This document shows positions 1 through 6,883 of a stretch of 16,338 nt of DNA, in pieces (positions within the stretch are counted from its first letter, which is position 1; the number at the start of each line of letters is the position of its first letter). The DNA comes from an uncultured Rhodanobacter sp. (GTDB lineage: Bacteria > Pseudomonadota > Gammaproteobacteria > Xanthomonadales > Rhodanobacteraceae). The notes below the pieces were generated by a model. The model saw only the letters and a list, made by a program, of their open reading frames with translations, was not told the origin of the DNA and made no database searches. The translations under genes and the position numbers were made by a program. The stretch is taken from NCBI GenBank assembly GCA_937906285.1, contig CALCWL010000506.1, forward strand, positions 1-16,338, in the 5' to 3' direction.

Positions 1-223
1 CGTGCTGCAGAAGCGCATCCGCATGCAGGGCTTCGTCATCCTCGACCACTACGCCGATCGCTTCGCCGCTTTCCGCGAGGACATGCAGGCCTGGCTCGAC
101 GCCGGCCAGATCACCCTGCGCGAGGATCGCGTCGAGGGCCTGGAAAACGCACCCGCCGCCTTCATCGGACTGTTGCAGGGCCGCAACCTCGGCAAGTTGG
201 TGGTGCGCGTGGCCGCGGACTGA
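1..223 (+). CDS. NADP-dependent oxidoreductase (MDR family), C-terminal end only
   Basis: The 5' part lies outside the window; about 73 C-terminal residues are seen in frame 2, ending at TGA 221-223. The pattern RMQGFVILDHYADRF, then W-L-x-G-x-I, then REDRVEGLENAPAAFIGLLQG and GKLVVRV is typical of the end of the prostaglandin reductase/leukotriene B4 dehydrogenase-like branch of medium-chain dehydrogenases (CurA/YncB-like). These cytoplasmic enzymes use NADPH to reduce alpha,beta-unsaturated carbonyl compounds and need no zinc. Only nine bases separate it from the convergent NTF2-like gene. Family assignment is firm; the substrate cannot be told from this fragment. Confidence 0.9.
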   Translation, partial: VLQKRIRMQGFVILDHYADRFAAFREDMQAWLDAGQITLREDRVEGLENAPAAFIGLLQGRNLGKLVVRVAAD

Positions 224-232
224 TCGCGCGAA

Positions 233-730
233 CTACCCGCCCACCTTGGTGTGCTGCGAGTAGAGCGCATGCCAGCGGCCGTTTTCGTAGACGAAGATGT
301 CGGAGGAGCGCACGCCGTTGCGCGCTCCCAGCTTCGGGTCGTAGAAGGTGAGGATCGCGGTGTCGCCGCGGATCACCACCGACTGGGCTGACGGGTGCGC
401 TTTCAACCATGCCTCGACCTTGCGTCGCTCGGCGTCGTTGCCCCGGTTCTTCGCCGCGTGGGCGAGGAGTGCGGCTTTCGTGTGCACCGTGCCGTCGGCG
501 CTGACCGAGCGGTACTCGGGCAGCAGCATGGTGTCCAGCCAGGCGCTGTCGCCGTCGAGTTCGGCCTCCATCCAGTGCTGGTCGACCGCCATCACGGCGG
601 CCTCGCTGCGCGCGCTTTCGTCGTGTACGCCGGTGGCGTTGGCGACGGTGACCGCGGCGGTCCATTGCATCCCCAGCACCAGCGTGGCGACGCACGCCAT
701 GCCGAGGGAAAATCTGCGTTGCTTGCGCAT
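233..730 (-). CDS. exported NTF2-like / DUF4440 (SnoaL-like) protein
   Basis: This encodes 165 residues from ATG at 730, chosen because a full AGGAGG lies 9 nt upstream and a signal peptide follows at once (MRKQRR, hydrophobic core, cleavage near residues 30-32 after VANA). The mature part has the cone-shaped NTF2 pattern: helix with AVMAVDQHWMEAELDGDSAWLDTMLLPEYRSV, G-T-V-H-T-K, then strands VVIRGDTAILTFYD and SSDIFVYENGRWHALYSQHT at the C-terminus. DUF4440 members bind small ligands or act as small enzymes; no specific role can be read. An upstream in-frame extension to 961 has no coding character and is rejected. Tandem AlgR-like boxes lie 79-100 nt upstream, so it may share control with the divergent M23 gene. 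Confidence 0.85.
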   Translation of the reverse strand: MRKQRRFSLGMACVATLVLGMQWTAAVTVANATGVHDESARSEAAVMAVDQHWMEAELDGDSAWLDTMLLPEYRSVSADGTVHTKAALLAHAAKNRGNDAERRKVEAWLKAHPSAQSVVIRGDTAILTFYDPKLGARNGVRSSDIFVYENGRWHALYSQHTKVGG

Positions 731-802
731 GCTGCGTTCCTCCTGCGCGGACGAAATGCCGCCCGGCAAGGCTGCGCGGCCGGCGTACACCGCGCATCGG
801 AT

Positions 803-836
803 GGGTGACGAACGCGAGAGCGCGGGTGACGAGCGG
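803..836 (-). promoter_or_regulatory. tandem AlgR/LytTR-like boxes upstream of the NTF2-like gene
   Basis: On the minus strand two 9-mers, CCGCTCGTC (836-828) and GCGTTCGTC (815-807), stand 21 bp apart. Each matches the AlgR core CCGTTCGTC at 8 of 9 positions and each is followed by ACCC. On the plus strand the repeat is GGGTGACGARCG at 803-814 and 824-835, with one mismatch. Two sites two helical turns apart is the usual LytTR arrangement. The proximal GTCAC begins 79 nt before the start codon at 730. Binding is inferred. Confidence 0.55.
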
Positions 837-896
837 CCGCAATACGGGCTTCGGCGGCGACGGCAGGCGCGCGTTCCGCCCGTACCGGCCCGCGCG

Positions 897-931
897 CCGC
901 TGGTCACCGCCACGGCACCGGTCGTCACGGC
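897..931 (+). promoter_or_regulatory. tandem AlgR/LytTR-like boxes upstream of the M23 gene
   Basis: CCGCTGGTC (897-905) and CCGGTCGTC (918-926) stand exactly 21 bp apart, match the AlgR core CCGTTCGTC at 7 and 8 of 9 positions, and are both followed by AC. The proximal GTCAC begins 68 nt before ATG 992. The distal copy lies in the 11-mer CTGGTCACCGC (900-910), which recurs exactly at 13387-13397 upstream of the third propeller gene at nearly the same distance from its start. Confidence 0.55.
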
Positions 932-991
932 ATCGACGACACCGGCGAGCGCCGCTGCCATCGTGCACGGACCATCCCCGCGAGCCGCGCC

Positions 992-2182
992 ATGTCATTT
1001 CTTCCCGTGATGCGAACCTGCTGTCTGGGCCTGATGCTGATCGCGGCCGGCATCACCCGCGCGCACGGCGCCGAGCTGGACATGACGATTGCGGTGCCGC
1101 CCACCCCGGTGCGCGTGGAGGGCCACCAGCAACTCGACTACGAGGTGCAGCTGATCAACCGCTCCGGCCATCGCCTGGCGCTGGAGGAATTCGTCGTGCT
1201 CGACGGGCGTGACGGACAGCCGCTCGCACGGCTCTCCGGCAAAACGCTGGAACAGCATGCGGTCATCCTCGATGCGGCGCCGGTGCCGTCGGGCGCCGGG
1301 CCGTCCACGCTGCCGGCCACGCCGCTGGCGCCGCTCGAACCGGGCCAGCGGGCGGCGGTATTCATCGATGTCGCGCTGCCGGCGAGCGCCCGCATCGAGG
1401 CCCTTCGCCACCGCGTCGGCTATCGCGTGGACGGCGCGCGCGCTGCCGCGCAGGTCAGCAGCGCGCCGCAGGTGCTGCCACGGACCCGGCCGTCGCTGCT
1501 CGCGCCACCGCTGCGCGGCGGTCCATGGCTGGCGATCCACGATGCGGACTGGCCGCGCGGCCACCGGCGCGTGTTCTATCGCGTCGACGGCCAGACCCGC
1601 CTGCCCGGCCGCTTCGCCATCGACTGGGTGAAGCTGGACGCGCACGGTCGCTACGCCGACGGCGATGCCGATCGGGCGCGCGCATGGTACGGCCATGGCG
1701 CCGACGTGCTGGCGGTGGCGGACGCACGCGTGGCGGCGGTGCGTGACGGCATGGACGAACCGGCGCGGATCTCGCAGCGCACGCATCACGTTCCCGAAGA
1801 CGATGCCGGCAACTACGTGGCGCTGCAGCTTGCCGACGGCCGCTACGCGTTCTACGAGCACCTGCGCAAGGGCAGCATCCGCGTCGCCGTGGGCGAACGC
1901 GTGCGTACAGGCCAGGTCATCGCATCACTGGGCTTCTCCGGCGAATCCACCGGCCCGCACCTGCACTTTCACGTCGCCGACGCCAGCTCTCCGCTGGGTG
2001 GCGAAGGCCTGCCGTTCGAAATCCGCTGGTTCGTCGGGCTGGGCCGGTACGACGACATCGCCCGGCTGGGGAAGCCGTGGCGTGCCATCGGCAACGGCGC
2101 CACCCGCCGCGACGAATGGCCGGACAGCAACGCGGTGGTGAGGTTTCCGGATCGGTCCGCGGCGGTGCCAGGCGGACGATGA
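992..2182 (+). CDS. exported M23 (LytM-type) metallopeptidase
   Basis: This encodes 396 residues from ATG 992; ATG 1010 is also possible and leaves a more compact signal peptide (MRTCCLGLMLIAAGITRAHG). Neither start has a clear ribosome binding site. Residues 30-165 form a beta-rich N-terminal domain. The M23 domain covers about 185-350: GHRR with H191, RFAIDW with D211, VLAVAD, YAFYEHL with H290, and SGESTGPHLHFHV with H323 and H325. M23 peptidases are zinc endopeptidases that cut peptidoglycan cross-links or pentaglycine. The first ligand pair is spread out (H191 to D211) rather than HxxxD, as I recall for a known subfamily with a GHRR...AIDWV signature, so activity is likely. Probably periplasmic, acting on the cell wall. 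Tandem regulatory boxes lie upstream. Confidence 0.9.
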   Translation: MSFLPVMRTCCLGLMLIAAGITRAHGAELDMTIAVPPTPVRVEGHQQLDYEVQLINRSGHRLALEEFVVLDGRDGQPLARLSGKTLEQHAVILDAAPVPSGAGPSTLPATPLAPLEPGQRAAVFIDVALPASARIEALRHRVGYRVDGARAAAQVSSAPQVLPRTRPSLLAPPLRGGPWLAIHDADWPRGHRRVFYRVDGQTRLPGRFAIDWVKLDAHGRYADGDADRARAWYGHGADVLAVADARVAAVRDGMDEPARISQRTHHVPEDDAGNYVALQLADGRYAFYEHLRKGSIRVAVGERVRTGQVIASLGFSGESTGPHLHFHVADASSPLGGEGLPFEIRWFVGLGRYDDIARLGKPWRAIGNGATRRDEWPDSNAVVRFPDRSAAVPGGR

Positions 2183-2217
2183 ACAACCGGGCCAGCCGAC
2201 CGCTCGTCCCCGCCGAA

Positions 2218-2253
2218 GCGCCGCAGATCCTCACCATGGCGCCGCAGGTCACC
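2218..2253 (+). promoter_or_regulatory. 12-bp direct repeat, period 21, upstream of first propeller gene (weak LytTR-like site)
   Basis: GCGCCGCAGATC (2218-2229) and GCGCCGCAGGTC (2239-2250) differ at one of 12 positions and stand exactly 21 bp apart. The second runs into GGTCACC as in the boxes upstream of the M23 gene. Its GTCAC begins 74 nt before ATG 2322. Within the repeats the 9-mers CCGCAGATC and CCGCAGGTC match the AlgR core at only 5 and 6 of 9 positions, so the period and the repeat itself are the stronger evidence. Confidence 0.4.
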
Positions 2254-2321
2254 CCGTTGTGGCGGGCGGCGCGGCATGCGACCAGCCTCGACCACTTCCC
2301 ACCCGACCGGAGAGCCGACGC

Positions 2322-3269
2322 ATGAAACTTTCGACCGCATGGCTGGCTGCGCTGCTGGCTTGTGCAGGCGCGGCCCATGGGGGCCAGGCAGGCAAGGGTG
2401 GCGACGTCACCGTGTTCGCGCCAGATGGCATTGCCGGCGCCGCCGACGATGGCGCCGCCGCCTTCACCCCGGACGGCGATACGGTGTACTTCATGCGCGG
2501 CACCGACAGCTTCACGCTGATGGAATCGCATCGCGTCGACGGGCGCTGGTCGACGCCGCGCGTCGCGCCGTTCTCCGGGCGCTGGCGCGACCTCGACCCG
2601 GCGATGGCGCCGGACGGCTCCTACCTGCTGTTTGTTTCCAACCGCCCGGTCTCGGGTACGGTGCCGCTCGATGCGGTGCATGCGGGCCAGCGCCGCGCCG
2701 GCCAGGGCATGAACCTGTGGCGGGTCGATCGCCGCGGCAATGGCTGGGGCAAGCCGGTGCGCCTGCCCGATGTCGTCAACACCTGTTCGATGAGCTTCGC
2801 GCCCAGCGTCGCCGCCGACGGCAGCATCTACTTCATCGGCTGCGTCGGCGCGGATGAGGGCCTGCACCTGCTGCGCTCGATCTGGCGCGATGGCCATTAC
2901 CAGGTGCCGTACGCGGTGAAGCTCGGCACGGCGGATGCTCTGATCCGCGATCCGGCGATCGCCCCGGACCGCTCGTTCATCGTGGTGGCGACGAAGCGCA
3001 CGGCGCAGCAGCCGTACCGCCTCGCCATCGCCTTCCACACGCGCGAGGGCTGGAGCGCGCTGCAGGATCTCGGCGACACCGTCAACGGCGGCAAGCACAG
3101 CATGGGCGCCCAGCTCGGCCCCGACCATCGCACGCTGTACTTCTACAGCGACCGCCAGCTGCCGCCGTCCGACCCGCGCGCGAACGCCGCGTGGAACAAC
3201 GGCGCCGACCACATCTGGCAGGTGTCGCTGGCGCCATGGCTGGATGCACATGCCGCCGAGCGCCACTGA
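2322..3269 (+). CDS. exported PD40/TolB-like beta-propeller protein (paralogue 1)
   Basis: This encodes 315 residues from ATG 2322, preceded by CCGGAGAG and followed by a signal peptide (MKLSTAWLAALLACAGAAHG). Longer in-frame starts upstream lack both. At least five PD40 (WD40-like) blades are marked by FTPDGDTVYF (48-57), MAPDGSYLLF (95-104), SVAADGSIYF (162-171), IAPDRSFIVV (213-222) and LGPDHRTLYF (265-274). The C-terminal strand HIWQVSLAPWLDAH closes the protein and recurs in its paralogues. Such propellers usually bind proteins or carbohydrates; no catalytic motif is visible. No lipobox is seen, so it is probably a soluble periplasmic or secreted protein. It heads a pair with the gene at 3314, 44 nt downstream. 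Confidence 0.88.
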   Translation: MKLSTAWLAALLACAGAAHGGQAGKGGDVTVFAPDGIAGAADDGAAAFTPDGDTVYFMRGTDSFTLMESHRVDGRWSTPRVAPFSGRWRDLDPAMAPDGSYLLFVSNRPVSGTVPLDAVHAGQRRAGQGMNLWRVDRRGNGWGKPVRLPDVVNTCSMSFAPSVAADGSIYFIGCVGADEGLHLLRSIWRDGHYQVPYAVKLGTADALIRDPAIAPDRSFIVVATKRTAQQPYRLAIAFHTREGWSALQDLGDTVNGGKHSMGAQLGPDHRTLYFYSDRQLPPSDPRANAAWNNGADHIWQVSLAPWLDAHAAERH

Positions 3270-3313
3270 CGATCCGCCGATTTCTCCCAGCGTTTCTGCC
3301 ATGGAGCATTCCG

Positions 3314-4198
3314 ATGCGTAGCCACTACCGATTGCCGATCCTCGCCCTGATCCTGGGCAGCGCCCTCGCCGCATCGGCGTGGGCAGCCACGACCGTCGCG
3401 CCGCCCCTTGCCGCCGGGCCGTGGGTGCTGGAACACGACGCCTCGCCCGCGTTCACGCCGGACGGCGACACGGTGGTATTCGCGCGCGGCAGCGGCGCCA
3501 CGCGGCGGCTGTTCGCGGCGCACCGCCGCGACGGCGCGTGGTCGGTGGCGCAACGCGTGCCGTTCTCGGAGCGCTGGATGGATCTGGAGCCGGCGATGGC
3601 GCCGGACGGCCGCTACCTGGTGTTCATCTCCAACCGGCCGGCGAACGGTGCGGGCAAGGCGCTGGACGGCCAGTGGGGCGGCCAGGCCTGGCCCGGGCGC
3701 GGCGGCAACCTGTGGCGGGTCGATCGCGTGGGCGATGGCTGGGGCACGCCGATGCGCCTGCCCGACAGCGTGAACCGCAGCAGCACGACGTTCGCGCCCG
3801 CGGTGGCGAGCGACGGCAGCATCTACTTCATGCGCGCGAATCCCGCCGATGGCAGCTTCCGGCTCTACGTCAGCCGCCGCGAACACGGCCGTTACCAACC
3901 GGCGGTCGCGCTGGCGCTGGGCACCGGCGCCGGCCGCTCGGATTTCGATCCCGCGGTCGCGCCGGATCAATCCTTCCTGGTGTTCAGCTCCGACCGACCG
4001 CCGGCGCCTGCGAACGGCAACGACCTGTTCATCGCCTTCGCCGTGCCCGGCGGCTGGAGTGAGCCGGTGGACCTGGGCATGGCCGGCAGCGAGGCGCGCC
4101 TGGGCGCGGATCGCACGATGCTGTATTACACCGCGCCCGACCACCGCATCCATCGCGCGTCGCTGGCGCCGTGGCTGCGGCAGCGGCCGGCGCGCTGA
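3314..4198 (+). CDS. exported PD40/TolB-like beta-propeller protein (paralogue 2)
   Basis: This encodes 294 residues from ATG 3314, with GGAG seven bases upstream and a clear signal peptide (MRSHYRLPILALILGSALAASAWA). PD40 blades are visible at FTPDGDTVVF, MAPDGRYLVF, AVASDGSIYF, VAPDQSFLVF and LGADRTMLYY. It is close to paralogue 1 in blade order, including NLWRVDR and GWG..MRLPDSVN, and shares long identical DNA stretches with it. It lacks the charged loop of about 20-30 residues that the other three copies carry just before the last strand, and ends RIHRASLAPWLRQRPAR. The gap to the sensor kinase is 125 nt, so co-transcription is possible. Function unknown; ligand-binding or signalling partner is a guess. 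Confidence 0.87.
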   Translation: MRSHYRLPILALILGSALAASAWAATTVAPPLAAGPWVLEHDASPAFTPDGDTVVFARGSGATRRLFAAHRRDGAWSVAQRVPFSERWMDLEPAMAPDGRYLVFISNRPANGAGKALDGQWGGQAWPGRGGNLWRVDRVGDGWGTPMRLPDSVNRSSTTFAPAVASDGSIYFMRANPADGSFRLYVSRREHGRYQPAVALALGTGAGRSDFDPAVAPDQSFLVFSSDRPPAPANGNDLFIAFAVPGGWSEPVDLGMAGSEARLGADRTMLYYTAPDHRIHRASLAPWLRQRPAR

Positions 4199-4260
4199 GC
4201 CGCCATGCCTCGCCGTGACGGACCACGCTGGCGCCCTGCCGTCCAGCACTGTTCCGTCCG

Positions 4261-4275
4261 GTGCCGTGGCGGCAC
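4261..4275. repeat. 15-bp inverted repeat upstream of the sensor kinase
   Basis: GTGCCG-TGG-CGGCAC is a perfect six-base-pair inverted repeat with a three-base centre in the 125-nt gap before the kinase. It could be an operator or a small hairpin in the leader. No T-run follows, so it is not a classical terminator. The direct repeat CTGCCGTCC lies on either side (4236-4244 and 4277-4285). Confidence 0.35.
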
Positions 4276-4323
4276 ACTGCCGTCCTGGCGCGTCACCCAT
4301 CGACCGGCGCGCGGGAGCATGGT

Positions 4324-5409
4324 GTGACCGGCGACGACACCATCCACTGGAAGAATCACGCACTGGCGTTTGCCTTCTGGACCGGGCTGGCGCTCTCCTA
4401 TGCGCTGAGCAGCGGGCTGTCCTCGATCAGCGAGGGCTATCCGCCGAACTGGTTGCGCGCGCTGAGCTGGAACCTTTCCAACTTCTGGTTGTGGATGGCG
4501 CTGGTGCCGCTGGTCGGCTGGATGGGCCGGCGCACCGCCGGGCACGGCTGGCGCCACTTCCTCGCCGTGCAGGTGCCGGCCAGCCTGGGCGTGGCGCTGC
4601 TGCAACTGCTCGCCCACCTGGTGCTGTTCTGGAACGTGAGCGGCCCGGGGCGGATGGAGGTGCACACGCTGGGCGCATACATCCGCATGGAGTTCGCCTA
4701 CAGCTTCCACCTGGCCGTGCTCACCTGCTGGGTGATCCTGGTGGTGCTGCGCGGGATGGAATCGCGCCGTCATCTGCGCGACGAGCGGCTGCGCCGCACG
4801 CAACTGGAGACGCAATTGGCGCAGGCGCAACTGCAGGCGCTGCGCATGCAATTGCAGCCGCATTTCCTGTTCAACACGCTCAACGCGATCTCCGCGCTGG
4901 CGCTGGCCGACCCGCTGCAGGCGCGGCTGATGATCGCGCGGCTCAGCGACTTCCTGCGGCTCACCCTGGAGGAACGCCACGCGCCGCAGGTGCCGCTGTC
5001 GCGCGAGCTGGAATTCCTCGCCTGCTATCTCGGCATCCAGCAGGTGCGCTTCCAAGATCGGCTGAGCACCGAGCTGGACGTGGCCGACGACACGCTCACC
5101 GCCGCGGTGCCGAACCTGATCCTGCAACCCCTGGTGGAGAACGCGCTGCGCCACGGCCTGCAGGACAAGCCCGGCGCCGGCACCCTGCGCATTTCCACCC
5201 AGCGCGACGGCGACCAGCTGCAATTGCGCGTCGACGACGACGGCCTCGGCCTGCCGCCGGCCGGCAGCGCCGAAGGCATCGGCCTGGGCAACACCCGTTC
5301 GCGCCTGCACATGCTGTTCGGCGACGCGGCGCAACTCGTGCTCAGCGCCATCCCCGGCGGCGGCACCCGCGCCGAAGTCCGCCTGCCCTACATCGAGCAC
5401 GCCACATGA
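4324..5409 (+). CDS. LytS/YehU-type sensor histidine kinase
   Basis: This encodes 361 residues from GTG 4324, chosen because GGGAG lies six bases upstream; a longer in-frame form from GTG 4261 has no such site. The N-terminal 145 residues hold about four membrane segments (near 12-32, 50-68, 78-104 and 124-143), with no extracellular sensor domain. A coiled stretch (145-178) leads to the His_kinase motif QLQPHFLFNTLN with the predicted phosphorylated H180. The ATPase part has the N-box LVENALRHG (N273), VDDDGLGLP and GIGLGNTRSRL. Such kinases sense envelope or small-molecule signals through the membrane part and phosphorylate a LytTR regulator, here encoded by the next gene, which starts inside its stop codon. 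Confidence 0.93.
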   Translation: MTGDDTIHWKNHALAFAFWTGLALSYALSSGLSSISEGYPPNWLRALSWNLSNFWLWMALVPLVGWMGRRTAGHGWRHFLAVQVPASLGVALLQLLAHLVLFWNVSGPGRMEVHTLGAYIRMEFAYSFHLAVLTCWVILVVLRGMESRRHLRDERLRRTQLETQLAQAQLQALRMQLQPHFLFNTLNAISALALADPLQARLMIARLSDFLRLTLEERHAPQVPLSRELEFLACYLGIQQVRFQDRLSTELDVADDTLTAAVPNLILQPLVENALRHGLQDKPGAGTLRISTQRDGDQLQLRVDDDGLGLPPAGSAEGIGLGNTRSRLHMLFGDAAQLVLSAIPGGGTRAEVRLPYIEHAT

Positions 5410-6161
5410 GCGTGCCGCGCCTGCGCACCGTGCTGATCGACGACGAGGTGCTGGCCCGCCTCGCCCTGCGCCAGGCGCTGGCCACCCACGACGAGGTGGA
5501 CGTCGTCGGCGAATGCGGCAACGCCGCCGAGGCGATGCAGGCCGTGCGCGTGCTGCGCCCGGACCTGCTGTTCCTCGACATCCAGATGCCCGGCATGGAC
5601 GGCTTCGAACTGCTCGACGAACTGGCCCCCGACCGCCTGCCGCTGGTCGTCTTCGCCACCGCCTTCGCCGAACACGCGCTGCGCGCATTCGACGCGATGG
5701 CGCTCGATTACGTGCTCAAGCCGATCGAACAGGCCCGCTTCGACCAGGCGATGGCGCGCGTCAACCAGCACTGGCAAGGCCTGCACGCCACCGCCGGCCC
5801 GGCGCTCGAAAGCGCGCCCGCCGAAGGCTACGCCCAACGCCTCAGCGTGCGCCACGGCGAACACATCCGCGTGCTCGCCGTCGACGACATCGACTGGATC
5901 CGCGCCGACGGCAATTACCTGCACATCCACGTCGGCCCCGTCCGCTACCTGCACCGCGACACCCTGCGCCACCTGCTGGCCCAACTCGACCCTGCCCAGT
6001 TCCTGCGCATCCACCGCGGCACCCTGGTCAACCTGGCGCGCGTGCGCGAGGTGCATCCGATGTTCAAGGGCGGTGCGGAGGTGGTGCTGCATGACGGCAC
6101 GCGGCTGGATCTGAGTCGGCGGTTTCGGGCCGGGGCGAGGGCGGTGTTGGGGTTGCGCTGA
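5406..6161 (+). CDS. LytTR-family response regulator (LytR/AlgR type)
   Basis: This encodes 251 residues from ATG 5406, overlapping the kinase stop as ATGA, which indicates translational coupling. The receiver domain (about 5-125) has acidic D12 and D13, the phosphoacceptor D58 in LFLDIQMPG, T85 and K105 in DYVLKPIE. After a linker, the LytTR DNA-binding domain (about 145-250) shows RLSVRHGEHIRVLAVDDIDWI, DGNYLHIHV, FLRIHRGTLVNLARVREV and LDLSRRF. LytTR proteins bind paired 9-bp direct repeats about two helical turns apart, and such pairs occur in this window upstream of exported-protein genes, making these genes candidate targets. Orthodox length; all key residues present. Confidence 0.94.
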   Translation: MSVPRLRTVLIDDEVLARLALRQALATHDEVDVVGECGNAAEAMQAVRVLRPDLLFLDIQMPGMDGFELLDELAPDRLPLVVFATAFAEHALRAFDAMALDYVLKPIEQARFDQAMARVNQHWQGLHATAGPALESAPAEGYAQRLSVRHGEHIRVLAVDDIDWIRADGNYLHIHVGPVRYLHRDTLRHLLAQLDPAQFLRIHRGTLVNLARVREVHPMFKGGAEVVLHDGTRLDLSRRFRAGARAVLGLR

Positions 6162-6211
6162 AGAACCACGCAGAATTTACCAACGCGCTCAACGGCAACT
6201 TCGACTACTGA
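6161..6211 (+). pseudogene. possible C-terminal remnant of a polymorphic toxin
   Basis: Directly after the regulator stop, 16 sense codons read KNHAEFTNALNGNFDY and end at TGA 6209-6211, just before the immunity gene. They have no start codon of their own and are more A/T-rich than the regulator. Immunity genes of this type normally follow their toxin within a few bases, so this may be the last piece of a lost toxin joined to the regulator's end. It is too short for a family match and could be chance. Confidence 0.3.
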
Positions 6212-6221
6212 GGTGCTGGAA

Positions 6222-6794
6222 GTGAAGGTATGGGAACTCAAAAGCGGCTCCGTCAATGACTTCGCTCCGTTGGTCTTTGCCAGCGACAAGGACGTCGAGT
6301 CGGGCATGTTCGACACCACTGGCGCCAGCCTCTCCTGGTCAAGCAAGCCCAAGGTCGACGTATTCGTCGAACCGGGAAAGAAGAAACCCAAGCCACTGGC
6401 GGACGTCAGTGCGCTGACGCCTGGTGCCTTGGTCATGAACGACAAGGCGAAGACGGCGCTCGAGCCCTTCCTGTCACGTTTCGGGCAGTTCCTGGAGATG
6501 GATTGCGCGGGTGAATCGCGCTGGTTCTACAACGTGACGAACCTCATCCCATGCATCGACGAGGCTCGCTCGGCCAAGCGTCCGAGCGGCTCGATCATGA
6601 AGGAAGCATTCATCGAGGAACGGGTGCCGGTCGACGCGGCCGTGTTCAAGGACCCGCTGACCGCCGCCGCGGTGCTCTATGTCAACGAAGAGGGCAAGGC
6701 TGCGCTGGAAACCATCATTGCCGATGCCGCCATCGTGGGCATGGCCTTTACCGAACCCGGCCCACCGCCGAAGAAGCCCCGCCCGCGTTACTGA
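6222..6794 (+). CDS. probable Imm11-family (DUF1629) immunity protein, without a full toxin
   Basis: This encodes 190 residues from GTG 6222 (GAGG eight bases upstream); GTG 6213 in the same frame is the alternative and adds three residues. The pattern KVWELKSG..NDFAPLVF, then LTPGALVMNDKAKTALEPFL, a central CAGESRWFYNVTNLIPCID and the end VLYVNEEGKAALE..IADAAIVGMAF resembles Imm11/DUF1629 proteins, which neutralise toxins delivered between neighbouring cells. It is cytoplasmic, with no signal peptide. The C-terminus is proline- and lysine-rich. Base composition is less G+C-biased than the two-component genes. No intact toxin lies next to it: upstream is the regulator, downstream the convergent hsdR. 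Family call moderately sure. Confidence 0.65.
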   Translation: MKVWELKSGSVNDFAPLVFASDKDVESGMFDTTGASLSWSSKPKVDVFVEPGKKKPKPLADVSALTPGALVMNDKAKTALEPFLSRFGQFLEMDCAGESRWFYNVTNLIPCIDEARSAKRPSGSIMKEAFIEERVPVDAAVFKDPLTAAAVLYVNEEGKAALETIIADAAIVGMAFTEPGPPPKKPRPRY

Positions 6795-6883
6795 GCCAAC
6801 CTCAAGGGCCAGAGTGAACTTTCTCTGCGAACATGTGATTCGACCTGCTTCCGCCTACTCCATGGTTTGGCATACCGCCGCAA

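Larger units (their letters stand above)
731..991. promoter_or_regulatory. divergent intergenic region between NTF2-like and M23 genes
   Basis: The 261 bases separate two divergent start codons and carry no credible gene. The pentamer GTGAC occurs twice (805, 826) and its complement GTCAC twice (903, 924), each pair with a 21-bp period. The left pair reads GTCAC in the direction of the leftward gene and the right pair in the direction of the rightward gene. Core promoters cannot be assigned with confidence at this base composition. Confidence 0.6.

Noticed and set aside
1917..3374. 485-codon open frame on the minus strand across the first propeller gene
   Set aside because: It is antisense to a well-supported gene, is Arg/Ala-rich without any domain, and has no signal peptide or ribosome site; long antisense frames are expected at this G+C content.
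3849..5405. N-terminal extension of the response regulator frame (open from 3849)
   Set aside because: The extension runs through propeller 2 and the kinase in another frame and is Arg/Ala-rich; the regulator has a proper start at 5406 overlapping the kinase stop.
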